Below, piece by piece: positions 27,407 to 35,839 of a stretch of 64,000 nt of DNA. The DNA is from RGDT01 sp964630925 (GTDB lineage: Bacteria; Planctomycetota; Planctomycetia; Gemmatales; Gemmataceae), in contig CAZVZK010000027.1 in NCBI GenBank assembly GCA_964630925.1, forward strand, positions 16,635 through 80,634. Direction: 5' to 3'. A model generated the notes under the pieces. That model had not been told where the DNA came from. It saw only the letters and a list, made by a program, of their open reading frames with translations, and made no database searches. Both the position numbers and the translations under genes were made by a program. Position 1 is the first letter of the stretch. Each line of letters begins with the position of its first letter.

Positions 27407-29248
27407 TTAGACCTCCAGCCCCACGGCCCGCATCAAGGCGACGGCGTTGCTGTGACGCACCACCCCCGGCCGCAGCGTGTAGTCGAACTCCAGCGTGCCC
27501 TCGTCGAAGCGGTCGGCGAAGTGGACGTTCTCCGCCCTGTCGCCCAGCTCGTCGGCGATCCCCGCCAACACGAGGTCGTGCGTCGTCACCAGGCCGACGG
27601 CCCCGGCGGCCACCAGGCCGTGGACGACGGCCCGCGCCCCGTGCTGGCGGTCGTGCGAGTTGGTGCCGGCGAAGATCTCGTCCAGCAGGAACAGGAGCGG
27701 CACGGGGCCGCGCGACAGCGAGACGACCTGCTTGACGCGCAGCACCTCGGCGTAGAAGCGCGACCGGCCGGCCTGCAACGAGTCCTGGATGCGCAGGGTG
27801 GCCCCGATGGCGAGTGGGGAGAGGCGGAGGCGTGTCGCCCGCACGGGGGCTCCGGCGAGGGCGAGGACGACGTTGACGCCGATGGTGCGCAGGAACGTGC
27901 TCTTGCCCGACATGTTCGACCCCGAGACGACGAGGACACGCAGGGGGTCGCCGAGCCTCACGTCATTCGGGACGCAGGCGCCGCGCGGCAGCAGCGGGTG
28001 TGCCAGGCCCTCGGCGGCGAGGAGGGGGCCCTCGGCGACGACCTCGGGGAAGGGGTCGGAGGGCGACTCGTAGGCGTAGGTGGCGAGGGCGCACAAGGCC
28101 TCGAACTGTCCGACGGCGTCGAGCCAGCGGCGGATGTCGCGGCCGCTGCGCGAGCGCCACTGCTCGATGTCGTGGGCGATCTGGGTGCCCCACATCATGA
28201 GGAAGGCGAAGGGGGCGAAGAACTGGTTGCGCCGCGAGTTCAGCAGGTCGATGAGGTTGGCGAGGGCGGCGATGCGCTGCGACGGCGGCGAGCCGTCGGT
28301 GCCGTCCATGAGGCGGGCGAGCAGGCCGGCGAGGCGCGGCGACTTGAAGGGGGCCTCTTCGAGGCGGGCGAGGATGTGGGCGAGCATGCCGAGGTCGCGG
28401 CCGCTGCGTTCGACGCTGCCCAGGACCTTGTTGACGCGGCGAAGGAAGAACAGGAGGAAGACGCCCTGGATGGCGAGCATGGACGCCAGCGGCATCGGGC
28501 CGTAGGCGAGGAAGAACCGGCCGAAGTGGGTCGCCGGGTCGAGGACGCCGCCGAGGCCCATGAGGAAGCCGGCGGCGCAGGCCACCGTGACCAGGCCCAG
28601 GGCCAGGGCCAGCCAGCGCGGCCAGCGGTGGGTGAGGAGGGGCGGCTCCTCGCCCCAGGCGGCGACGCCGTCGAAGTCCACGCCCTGCGGCACGTCGGAG
28701 CCGAGCAGGGCGAGGTCCTCGCGGAGGTCGAGCATGGGGCGCAGCTCGGCGACGGCGGCCTGGCGGGCGAGGACCTCGTCGGCGTCGGCGCCGGCCTTGA
28801 GCCAGGCGGCGAGGGTGTCCTCGCCGGTGCGTGTGCGTGCGGTGCAGAGCAATTCGAAGAGGGAGCCGGGGCCGAAGAGGTCGAGGTCGGCGGCGTAGGG
28901 GTGGGCCTCGTCGGCGAAGCGGGCGCCCTGCTGGCCCTGGCCCTTCCAGTCGTCGCGGAGGCGGCGGAGGCCGGCCTCGTAGTAGGCGATCGCGCGGCGG
29001 GCGCGGTGGGCGGCGCGGAAGGCCGCGTCGTGCAAGAAGATGAGGACGACGAAGCCGGCGACGAAGAGCCACAGCCACCAGGGCAGCGGGAGGTTGACGC
29101 GCATCCACAGGCAGGAGAGGAGGACGACGGGGAGGATGACGGCGACGCGGGCGAGGGAGAGCAACTGCTCGCGCCCGCCGAGCGCCGCGGCGAGCCGTTT
29201 CCGCTCGTCGCGGCGCTGCTCATACTCACGGGCGGGGTCGGTATTCAT
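27407..29248 (-). CDS. Membrane-anchored MutS-like ATPase
   Basis: A 613-residue protein with only the C-terminal ATPase part of MutS. It lacks the mismatch-binding domain and instead has N-terminal membrane segments (VAVILPVVLLSCLWM, WWLWLFVAGFVVLIFLH) and another pair near residue 215-265. The ATPase core is intact: Walker A GSNMSGKST (about residues 440-448), Walker B FLLDEIFAGTN, and the HD-type switch GLVTTHDLVL. Such MutS-related membrane proteins are widespread in Bacteroidetes and Planctomycetes; their role is not established and classical mismatch repair is unlikely. It is the first of two minus-strand genes in genomic order, 17 bases from the neighbouring secreted-protein gene. Confidence 0.88.
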   Translation of the reverse strand: MNTDPAREYEQRRDERKRLAAALGGREQLLSLARVAVILPVVLLSCLWMRVNLPLPWWLWLFVAGFVVLIFLHDAAFRAAHRARRAIAYYEAGLRRLRDDWKGQGQQGARFADEAHPYAADLDLFGPGSLFELLCTARTRTGEDTLAAWLKAGADADEVLARQAAVAELRPMLDLREDLALLGSDVPQGVDFDGVAAWGEEPPLLTHRWPRWLALALGLVTVACAAGFLMGLGGVLDPATHFGRFFLAYGPMPLASMLAIQGVFLLFFLRRVNKVLGSVERSGRDLGMLAHILARLEEAPFKSPRLAGLLARLMDGTDGSPPSQRIAALANLIDLLNSRRNQFFAPFAFLMMWGTQIAHDIEQWRSRSGRDIRRWLDAVGQFEALCALATYAYESPSDPFPEVVAEGPLLAAEGLAHPLLPRGACVPNDVRLGDPLRVLVVSGSNMSGKSTFLRTIGVNVVLALAGAPVRATRLRLSPLAIGATLRIQDSLQAGRSRFYAEVLRVKQVVSLSRGPVPLLFLLDEIFAGTNSHDRQHGARAVVHGLVAAGAVGLVTTHDLVLAGIADELGDRAENVHFADRFDEGTLEFDYTLRPGVVRHSNAVALMRAVGLEV

Positions 29249-29265
29249 CAGCGTAATCTAGCGGA

Positions 29266-30048
29266 TCAACGGCCGTCGGAAAGGACGCGGCGCCAGGCGT
29301 GGCCGATGGCCCTCTTGAGCGCCGGCGACGCCTTCTCGTACTGCTCGGCGAGGTAGGGCGAGGCGCCGCGGCCCATGTACCGGATGGACTGCTCGGCCAT
29401 GCCGCGGACGATGGGGTCGGGGTCGAGGAGTTTCGTCGCCTGGCAGATGGGGCGCGGGCCGGCCATCAGGTCGGCCTTGTCCTCAAGCTTCGTGACCTTG
29501 CCGCCCTTGTCGAGGGTCAGGGTGACGAGGTAAGTGCCCTTGCCGCCGGACGAGGCGACGGCCTTCGCGGTGGACGAGGTGGCGTCCGCCTTGACGGAGC
29601 CGTCCTCCAGGGTGAAGCGGAAGAAGCCGTCGTTGTGCAGCTCCTGGCCGATGCGGACGGCGGCGCGTGCGGCGTCCTTGCGGGCGGCCTCGCTGGAGGC
29701 GGCGGGCATGTTGGCGGAGAGGAACTTCTCCAGCTCCTTCGCGGACGTGATGACGGTGACCTTGGCCCTGGCGTCCACGGCGAAGACGTTGGAGACCTTG
29801 AGGCCCTCGGGCGGGATGCGTCCGATGGGGAACTGGCGGAACAGCACGGTGAAGAGGGCGTGTCCGGGGAGGGCGCGGGTGGTGGCCTCGTCGCCGAGGG
29901 CGGCGAGGTGGCCGAAGCCGCCCTTGAGCTTCTCGAGGTGGGCCTTGGCGGCCTTCTCGGCGGCGGCCTTCTCGGCGGCGGTGAGCTTCTTCGGGGCGGG
30001 CTCGGCATCGGGGAACGAGAGGGCGAGGAGCGCGACGAGGCACAACAT
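29266..30048 (-). CDS. Secreted protein of unknown function
   Basis: A 260-residue protein with a short hydrophobic N-terminus (MLCLVALLALSFPDAEPAP) that should direct export. The start at 30046 was chosen because it opens this signal and has GGAG about 8 bases upstream. A lysine/alanine-rich helix (KLTAAEKAAAEKAAKAHLEK) follows. The middle contains VTVITSAKELEKFLSANM, and the end has a HEAT-like segment (LDPDPIVRGMAEQSIRYMGR). I do not recognise the family. It lies 17 bases upstream of the MutS-like gene on the same strand and is probably co-transcribed with it. Confidence 0.7.
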   Translation of the reverse strand: MLCLVALLALSFPDAEPAPKKLTAAEKAAAEKAAKAHLEKLKGGFGHLAALGDEATTRALPGHALFTVLFRQFPIGRIPPEGLKVSNVFAVDARAKVTVITSAKELEKFLSANMPAASSEAARKDAARAAVRIGQELHNDGFFRFTLEDGSVKADATSSTAKAVASSGGKGTYLVTLTLDKGGKVTKLEDKADLMAGPRPICQATKLLDPDPIVRGMAEQSIRYMGRGASPYLAEQYEKASPALKRAIGHAWRRVLSDGR

Positions 30049-30240
30049 GGGGAATGCTCCGGTGAGAGAAGGGCTCCTATCTTCGTATGCGCGCCGCGCT
30101 CGGTTCGTCCAAAGGGAGGCCGGCGCGGGTTGCGGGATGGGTGTAGGCCGTGCGGCGTGAAGGGGGCGATCTCGAGACATGGTGGCCTGGCTCGGTCTGG
30201 CCGCGGACGCCGAGCCCCTCAGGCCTTCGGGGGGGACCGA

Positions 30241-30330
30241 GCCGACGCGCTGGAGGAGGCCGGCAGCGCCGACGCGGAGATCCTGACGCACCTGCGTTCA
30301 CCGGGGCCGCACGTTCGGGGGTGCTTGGCC
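30241..30330 (+). pseudogene. C-terminal fragment of a TEAEWL-family gene
   Basis: The frame reads ADALEEAGSADAEILTHLRS and then PGPHVRGC, nearly identical to the C-terminus of the intact gene at 30917-31627. The conserved Trp after RGC is Leu and the family ending is lost. No N-terminal part is detectable upstream. It is a decayed copy, and the convergent small gene at 30339 ends just beyond it. Confidence 0.75.
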
Positions 30331-30338
30331 AGGAGTGA

Positions 30339-30569
30339 TCAAGTGCCCGGCGGGCGGTCGGGGGGCAGGATGTGGCTGACAGACGCGGGCGCGAACAGGC
30401 GGTAATCGCCGTCACGGGCGATGAAGAGATACACGTCGCCGCGTCGGTCGATCAGTTCGGGATGGGTCACCAGGATTCTCCCGCCGCTGACGAATTCGAT
30501 GGCGTATGGGCGGAAGGGCCGCTGCCGCGAGACGATGCGCAGCACCCGATCCAGCTCGGCGTGAGTCAT
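30339..30569 (-). CDS. Small FRPF-motif protein
   Basis: A 76-residue protein with RQRPFRPYAIEFVSGGRILV, then THPELIDRRGD. The same pattern (R-x-F-x-P-F/Y, Gly-turn, HPEL/HPDL, RR) occurs in the small genes at 30566 and 39167. I know such short proteins as abundant hypotheticals in Gemmata-like genomes; they may form a small beta-sheet fold but no function is known. Its ATG overlaps the stop of the gene at 30566 (ATGA), so the two are translationally coupled. Confidence 0.7.
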   Translation of the reverse strand: MTHAELDRVLRIVSRQRPFRPYAIEFVSGGRILVTHPELIDRRGDVYLFIARDGDYRLFAPASVSHILPPDRPPGT

Positions 30570-30793
30570 TGGGCTGTCTCCCCCACCGCCGCCCGGATCT
30601 CGCGGACCTCCCGCCTATCGAAGAAGACCATCTCGTCGTCCGCCGTCAGGATGCCGCCGCCGTCCTCGTGGAAGCAGATGCCCGGCTCATCCAGGCGGTA
30701 GACCCGCCCGTCGGTCATCTCGATGGTGAATGGGGCGAAGGGCCTGCGGTGCTTGTACGCGGACAACTGTGATTGGAATGTGGCCGAATCCAC
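30566..30793 (-). CDS. Small FRPF-motif protein, GTG start
   Basis: A 75-residue protein. The GTG at 30793 is preferred because GGAGG lies about 5 bases upstream and the product then begins like its relatives (VDSATFQSQLSAYKHRRPFAPF, of which the last part is the family motif). An ATG 23 codons further upstream is possible. The middle reads MTDGRVYRLDEPGICFHEDG. It ends in an overlap with the related gene at 30339. It diverges from the TEAEWL-family gene at 30917, the partner with which these genes recur at 39 kb. Confidence 0.65.
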   Translation of the reverse strand: MDSATFQSQLSAYKHRRPFAPFTIEMTDGRVYRLDEPGICFHEDGGGILTADDEMVFFDRREVREIRAAVGETAQ

Positions 30794-30916
30794 GGGACAC
30801 CTCCAAACGAGCGCGATGGGCGACCCCTTCCGTACTGTACCCTTCGCGGAATGATGGATCAACCCGCAACGAGCCGGCCGTGCGAGACGAGGGGGATGGG
30901 GCGAAAGGGCGGGCCC

Positions 30917-31627
30917 ATGACCGAGGCGGAGTGGCTGGCGTGTGAGGATGTGCCGCGGATGCTCGCCTCCCTTCGGGGGAAGGTCAGCGGCCGCAAGTTG
31001 CGGCTTTTCGCCTGCGCGTGCTGTCGTCGGCTCTGGGACTGGTGGGAGGGCCGGGTCGGGGAACGGTTGGCGACTGAAACGTCGGAACGGTTCGCAGACG
31101 GACTGGCCACGGGGAGAGAGTTACGGGCTGCCGGGGGGCAAAGTGAGCCCATCCCGATGGGAGGGCTGGGGGAACGCGGGGCCGGCCACAACGCGACACG
31201 CGACGATGCGTGGGATGCGGCGGACGTGGCCTCAAGAGTGGCGGCCGAAACGGCCGGGAACGTGGCGTACGGCAGGATACAAAGCCGTGGCGGGCTGACA
31301 AGACTTGAGCTGGAGGCGGAGGCGGACGCGGCAGAAGCCGCGGAGCGGCAACACCAGATCACTTTGCTCAGGTGCATCTTTCCTGGCCCCGAGGCCACCG
31401 CACTCCGGGGCAGCGCTCCGACGCCGATGGTGGCTTCGCTCGCCGTGGCCGCGTACGACGAACGAATCCTGCCGAGCGGCCACCTCGACGCGGCCCGCCT
31501 CGGCGTCCTTTCGGATGCGTTGGAGGAGGCGGGCTGCTCCGACGCGGGGATCCTGACGCATCTGCGTTCACCCGGCCCGCATGTTCGCGGATGCTGGGCG
31601 TTGGACCTCGTCCTCGGCAGGGGGTGA
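30917..31627 (+). CDS. TEAEWL-family protein of unknown function
   Basis: A 236-residue protein belonging to a family I recognise as highly duplicated in Gemmata-like planctomycetes but without a known function. The N-terminal block reads MTEAEWLACEDVPRMLASLR, then RKLRLFACACCRRLWDWW. The central part is Ala/Glu-rich and helical. The C-terminal block DALEEAGCSDAGILTHLRSP then HVRGCWALDLVLGRG is shared with the gene at 38426, the fragment at 30241 and, more distantly, the fusion protein at 58729. It is probably cytoplasmic. The start is set by homology to the paralogue; upstream codons are open but not conserved. Confidence 0.8.
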   Translation: MTEAEWLACEDVPRMLASLRGKVSGRKLRLFACACCRRLWDWWEGRVGERLATETSERFADGLATGRELRAAGGQSEPIPMGGLGERGAGHNATRDDAWDAADVASRVAAETAGNVAYGRIQSRGGLTRLELEAEADAAEAAERQHQITLLRCIFPGPEATALRGSAPTPMVASLAVAAYDERILPSGHLDAARLGVLSDALEEAGCSDAGILTHLRSPGPHVRGCWALDLVLGRG

Positions 31628-31945
31628 ATCCTCGGAGGGGGCGAGCGGGGCGATGCCGTGGGCCTCGCGGGCCTGGCGGCACTGCTCGCTGCCGGCGGCG
31701 AAGGCGCGGCAGACCTCGGGCCGGCTGTCGTAGATGGTGCAGCGGTCCCCGCCGTCGAGGAAGGCGCAGGCGTCGAGGAAGGGCAGCGGGAAGAGGCGGT
31801 AGTTCTTGCCCTCGGAGGCCAGGGACGGCGGCAGGGGGCGGCCCTCGGCGGCGACGCGCGGCTCGCGCCGGGCGTCGGCCTCGGAGGCGAAGATGGCGAA
31901 GGTGCGGCAGCAGGCGCCGCAGCCGTCGCACTCGTGGGTGGGCAT
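31568..31945 (-). CDS. YkgJ-family cysteine-cluster protein
   Basis: A 125-residue protein with the YkgJ-type zinc or iron binding pattern: CDGCGACC at residues 5-12, then DACAFLD, and RCTIYDSRPEVCRAF. The family is thought to bind a metal cluster; its role is unclear. The start (ATG at 31943) overlaps the stop of the upstream WD40 gene as TGATG, so the two are coupled. The 3' end overlaps the convergent TEAEWL-family gene by 60 bases, which may mean the last ~20 residues are not conserved. Confidence 0.85.
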   Translation of the reverse strand: MPTHECDGCGACCRTFAIFASEADARREPRVAAEGRPLPPSLASEGKNYRLFPLPFLDACAFLDGGDRCTIYDSRPEVCRAFAAGSEQCRQAREAHGIAPLAPSEDSPPAEDEVQRPASANMRAG

Positions 31946-33111
31946 CACGGCTCCCCCGTCCTCCCGCAGCGGCCCACCCGCCACAGACGCAAGGCGGAGA
32001 CGCTGTCGCCGGTGAGGAGGCGCGTGCCGTCGGGTGAGAAGCACGCCGCCACGGGGCCGGCGACGTGGCCTTCCAGCGTCTCCAGCACCCGGCCCGTGCC
32101 GAGGCACCAGACCTTGACGCCCAGTGAGTGCGCCCCCATCGTCGCCGCACGCCGGCCCTCGGGCGAGGCGGCGGCGGCGTACAGCGTCTTCCCGTGGCGC
32201 AGGCGCAGCAGCTCCTTGCCGTCGGACGCCCGCAGGACCAAGGCGTCGCCCGTGGACATGCCGACGAGCAGGCGCCCGCCGGGCAGCGTGGCGATGCTGG
32301 ATGCATGGCCGCCCGTGGGCAGGGTGCGGAGACGCTTGCCGGACGCCGTGTCGTGGACGCGCAGGCCGCCTGCGGAGCTGAGGTACACCTCCTCACCGCC
32401 GGGGGAGAACGCCAGGCGAGATGCCACGTCGGCGCCGGGGCCCTGGAGGGTGCGGCGCTGCTTGCCGGTGCGGGCGTCCCAGATGATCACGGCGCCGTCC
32501 ACGCCGGCGACGGCGGCGGCGGAGCCGTCGGGCGAGAGGGCCAGCGCGAGGACCCCTTCCGGGTGCCCGCGGAACTCCCTCGTGGGCTCCAGGCCTGGCA
32601 GCGCGACGAGGCGAAAGTTCGGCCTGTCGCTGCGGCCCAGCAGGGCGCGTCTGCCGTCGCGCGACACGGAGATGACGGCGTGGGCATCGCGCTCCCTACC
32701 CGGCCCCGGGGCTGCGCCGGACTGCTTGCCGTCGGCGAGGTCGAACACGAGCGGCGCCCAGGCGGCGACGACGGCCTTGCCGTCGTGGGAGAAGCCGGCG
32801 GGGCGGAAGGAGTGCATCCAGCGGAACTGGATGGATTTGAGGGCGGCGCCGGGGCCCATCGCGCGGACGAGGCCCCAGTGTCTGGCGTGGATCTCGGACG
32901 TGACGACGTTCAGCGCCAGGCGGGCGTCCACGTCGATGCCGGGGCGGCGGGCCTCGCGGCGGAGGAAGGGGACTGCCTCCTCGCCGAGCCGACGGAGCGC
33001 CGTGACGGCGCCGTGGCGACGCTCGTCGTCCGCGAGATTGTGGACGAGGGCGAGCCATTCCCTCGGCGTCGCGGCGGGCGGTGCGGCGGCGAAGAGGAGC
33101 ACGGCGAGCAT
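31945..33111 (-). CDS. Exported WD40-repeat protein
   Basis: A 388-residue protein with a very short hydrophobic start (MLAVLLFAAAPPAATP) that may serve as a signal. A helical segment with a HEAT-like look (HGAVTALRRLGEEAVPFLRR) precedes WD40 repeats such as VLALALSPDGSAAAVAGVDG and VAACFSPDGTRLLTGDSVSA. This helical-plus-WD40 layout is frequent in Gemmata-like genomes. It starts 1 base after the thiolase stop and ends overlapping the YkgJ gene, so thiolase, WD40 and YkgJ genes form one transcription unit. Confidence 0.85.
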   Translation of the reverse strand: MLAVLLFAAAPPAATPREWLALVHNLADDERRHGAVTALRRLGEEAVPFLRREARRPGIDVDARLALNVVTSEIHARHWGLVRAMGPGAALKSIQFRWMHSFRPAGFSHDGKAVVAAWAPLVFDLADGKQSGAAPGPGRERDAHAVISVSRDGRRALLGRSDRPNFRLVALPGLEPTREFRGHPEGVLALALSPDGSAAAVAGVDGAVIIWDARTGKQRRTLQGPGADVASRLAFSPGGEEVYLSSAGGLRVHDTASGKRLRTLPTGGHASSIATLPGGRLLVGMSTGDALVLRASDGKELLRLRHGKTLYAAAASPEGRRAATMGAHSLGVKVWCLGTGRVLETLEGHVAGPVAACFSPDGTRLLTGDSVSALRLWRVGRCGRTGEP

Positions 33112-33112
33112 G

Positions 33113-34270
33113 TCAGATGGCCTCGAACACCGTGGCGATGCCCTGGCCGGCGCCGATGCACATCGTCGCCAGGCCGAATTGCACCTGACGCGCCTTCATG
33201 GCGTGCAGCAGGGTCGTGGCGATGCGGGCGCCGGACGCGCCGAGCGGGTGGCCGATGGCGATGGCGCCGCCGTTGACATTCACCTTCTCGGGGTCGGCCT
33301 TGAGGGCCTTGATGACGCTCAACGCCTGGGCGGCGAACGCCTCGTTCAGCTCGATGAGGCCTATGTCGGCGAGGGAGAGCTTGGCGCGCTGGAGGGCCTT
33401 GAGGGTCGCCGGCACCGGGCCGATGCCCATGACCGAGGGGTCCACGCCGGCGACGGCCATCGCGCGGATGCGGGCCATCGGCTTGAGGCCGAGGGCCTTG
33501 GCGCGGTCCTCGGACATGACGAGGAGGGCGGCGGCGCCGACGTTCAGCGGGCTGGAGTTGCCGGCGGTGACCGTGCCGCCGTCGGGCATGAAGGCGGGGC
33601 GGAGGGCGCCGAGGGCCTCGGGGGTGGTGTCGCGGCGGATGCACTGGTCGGCGGTGAGGAGGCGTTTGCGGCCCTCGTCGTCGCGGCCCCAGGTAGGGAT
33701 GACCTCGGCCTTGAAGGCGCCGCTGTCGGTGGCGGCGGCGGCCTTCAGGTGGCTCCGGTAGGCGAACTCGTCCTGGTCCTTGCGTGGGATGCGGTAGCGG
33801 AGGGCGAGGTTCTCGGCGGTCAGGCCCATCTGCATGGTCGCGGGGCTGTGGCGGAAGTAGAGGCGCGGGCTGGGGTTGAAGCCGGCCTCCATCGGGATGT
33901 GGTGCATGTGCTCGACGCCGCCGGCGATCTGGATGTCCTCGCATTCGGCGGCGATGCTCTGGGCGGCCTGGTTGAGGGCCTGGAGGGAGGAGCCGCACAG
34001 GCGGTTGACGGTGCAGGCGCCGGCCTCGATGGGCAGGCCGGCGATGAGGGAGGCCATGCGGCCGACGTTGTAGCCCTGCTCGTCCTGCTGCTTGACGCAG
34101 CCCCAGTGGATGTCCTCGATGAGGGCGGGGTCGATGCCAGTACGAGCAAGGAGGGCCTTGATGAGGTCGGCGGACAGGTCGTCGGCGCGGGCCTCGCGGA
34201 ACATGCCCTTCTCGGGGTGGGCGCGGCCGACGGGGGTGCGGGCGGCATCGATGACGACGGCGTGACGCAT
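33113..34270 (-). CDS. fadA: 3-ketoacyl-CoA thiolase (FadA type)
   Basis: Cleaves 3-ketoacyl-CoA with CoA to acetyl-CoA and a shortened acyl-CoA, the last step of fatty acid beta-oxidation, in the cytoplasm. The 385 residues match the family length. The nucleophile is C92 in TVNRLCGSS, the catalytic His is H341 in AIGHPLGASG, and the second Cys is C371 in MCIGAGQG. Long stretches resemble E. coli FadA (for example ATLRPAF / ALRPAF and FGLATMCIG). The start at 34268 gives the canonical MRHAVVIDAARTPVGR. No fadB-like partner is in the window. Confidence 0.93.
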   Translation of the reverse strand: MRHAVVIDAARTPVGRAHPEKGMFREARADDLSADLIKALLARTGIDPALIEDIHWGCVKQQDEQGYNVGRMASLIAGLPIEAGACTVNRLCGSSLQALNQAAQSIAAECEDIQIAGGVEHMHHIPMEAGFNPSPRLYFRHSPATMQMGLTAENLALRYRIPRKDQDEFAYRSHLKAAAATDSGAFKAEVIPTWGRDDEGRKRLLTADQCIRRDTTPEALGALRPAFMPDGGTVTAGNSSPLNVGAAALLVMSEDRAKALGLKPMARIRAMAVAGVDPSVMGIGPVPATLKALQRAKLSLADIGLIELNEAFAAQALSVIKALKADPEKVNVNGGAIAIGHPLGASGARIATTLLHAMKARQVQFGLATMCIGAGQGIATVFEAI

Positions 34271-34355
34271 GGCGGGGGTGCCTCGGGAGAGGGGGCACCT
34301 CCATTGTACGGACGCGGGGCGGCCGGGTATCTCCGGCCGCCCCTCTCCGAATCCG

Positions 34356-35183
34356 TCAGCGCGACGGGGCGCGCTCCTGGCGGACGGCGGCGCCGCCCCT
34401 GTTGTCGGTGGCGAGGCGCTCCTTGCGGACGCTCTCGTCCACCTTCTCGACGGAGCGGACCTTGCGGCGTCCGATGGTGACCTCCTCGACGGGGACGGTC
34501 TCCTTCTTGACCGTGACGCGCTGCTCCTTGACGGGGATGCGGATCTCGGCGGAGGCGGCGTCGGCGGGGAGGCCGCCGGGCTTCGCCTGGCCGCGGGCCG
34601 GCCGGCGGGTGATGACGACCTCCTCGCGCTCGACGGGGACGTCGATGCGCTGCCTCTCGGTGACAACCTCCTTGCGCACCGAGACGTCGCCCTTGCTCAC
34701 GTCCTGTTTCTCGACCGTGAGGCGCTCCTCGTGGAGGCGGAGGGTGCGCTCGTAGGCGTCGCGGGCGGCGTCCCTGGCCTTGCTCCAGGTGAGGGTGGAC
34801 TCACCGCGGGATCGCGGCCAGGAGCGGGCGAGGCGTTTCTCGACGTCGGTGAAGGGCTGGTCGGGGTGCTTGTTGGCGGCCTCGACGCCGAACCGGTAGG
34901 CGGGGCGGTACTCGTCGTAGGTCTTGCCCTCGGTGTAGTAGGGCCGCTTGGTGTACTCGCCCTCCCAGTACGCCTCCTCCTGGGCGGGGTCGACGGCGTC
35001 GGCGATGGCGGTGCCGGCGAAGGCGCCGGTGACGCCGCCGATGACGGCGCCGACGGCCATGCCGATCGGCCCGCCGGGGGAGCCGATGGCGGCGCCGGCG
35101 GCGGCGCCGCCGACGGCGCCCGTGCCGCCGCCGATCACCTTGCTGGAGGTGTTGTCCTTCTTGGTCCTGGTCTTGACGGCCAT
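34356..35183 (-). CDS. DUF2382 (YsnF/AvaK-like) protein
   Basis: A 275-residue protein. The N-terminal third is a glycine-rich hydrophobic segment (GGTGAVGGAAAGAAIG, AVGAVIGGVTGAFAGTAIAD) resembling glycine-zipper sequences. The C-terminal half is a DUF2382 domain with charged strands (LRLHEERLTVEKQDVSKGDV, VPVEREEVVITRRP, EQRVTVKKETVPVEEVTIGR). Members are often stress-related; the molecular role is unknown. It is likely an independent unit, 85 bases from the thiolase start. Confidence 0.88.
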   Translation of the reverse strand: MAVKTRTKKDNTSSKVIGGGTGAVGGAAAGAAIGSPGGPIGMAVGAVIGGVTGAFAGTAIADAVDPAQEEAYWEGEYTKRPYYTEGKTYDEYRPAYRFGVEAANKHPDQPFTDVEKRLARSWPRSRGESTLTWSKARDAARDAYERTLRLHEERLTVEKQDVSKGDVSVRKEVVTERQRIDVPVEREEVVITRRPARGQAKPGGLPADAASAEIRIPVKEQRVTVKKETVPVEEVTIGRRKVRSVEKVDESVRKERLATDNRGGAAVRQERAPSR

Positions 35184-35267
35184 GGGTGTGCTCTCGGTCT
35201 GGTGTGTTAGGAAGTGCGCCGCCGGGGGCCGGCGGCCGTCAACACACCGAACGCAAAGGCCATGCCG

Positions 35268-35762
35268 TCAACGGGCGGCGGCGAAATACTCGGCGAGGGC
35301 GCGGGTGTGGAGGGGGAAGGCGAGCTCGACGGGGCCGGGGATGACGAGCATCTCGCTGGCCTCGCTGTTGGGGGCGAAGTCGGGGACCTCGCTGGGGTAG
35401 AAGCGGCGGCACAGGCCGAAGAGGAGGAGGAGGCCCTCGCGTGCGGCGGAGTAGGCGCGGAAGAGGCGGACCTCGCCGGCGTCGGCGACGAGGCCGGTCT
35501 CCTCGCGCAGCTCGCGGACGAGGCCCTCCTGCCAGGTCTCGCCGACCTCGAGGAAGCCGCCGGGCAGGGCCACCTTGCCCATCGCCGGCTCGATGGTGCG
35601 GCGGATGCACAGCACGCCCGAGCCGACGGGGACGATGGCGACGGCCACCGGCAGCGGGTTGATGTAGCTGACGTTCGCGCAGGACGTGCAGGCGCGCGGC
35701 CAGGGGGCGCCCTCCGGGTAGCCCGTGCCGCAGTACGAACAGAACGAGTGTTTCTTCGCCAT
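35268..35762 (-). CDS. Nudix hydrolase with N-terminal zinc ribbon
   Basis: A 164-residue NUDIX-family pyrophosphohydrolase. The Nudix box is complete: G69-x5-E75-x7-R83-E-L-R-E87-E88-T-G-L. Two CxxC pairs (CSYCG at residue 8, CTSCA at residue 25) form a zinc ribbon, as in NudC-like and ADP-ribose-type subfamilies. The substrate cannot be assigned; nucleotide-sugar or NAD-related compounds are possible. No signal peptide. It stands between two unrelated genes. Confidence 0.92.
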   Translation of the reverse strand: MAKKHSFCSYCGTGYPEGAPWPRACTSCANVSYINPLPVAVAIVPVGSGVLCIRRTIEPAMGKVALPGGFLEVGETWQEGLVRELREETGLVADAGEVRLFRAYSAAREGLLLLFGLCRRFYPSEVPDFAPNSEASEMLVIPGPVELAFPLHTRALAEYFAAAR

Positions 35763-35839
35763 CGCTCCCTCCCTGGGACAGGATAGCAGGCGCGGACGTG
35801 GGGCGATAGAACATCGTCACACACCCCGGAGCCTCTCCC

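Noticed and set aside
31658..34480. A 940-residue open frame on the plus strand
   Set aside because: It runs antisense to the YkgJ, WD40 and thiolase genes, all of which have clear motifs; no motif is seen in this frame.
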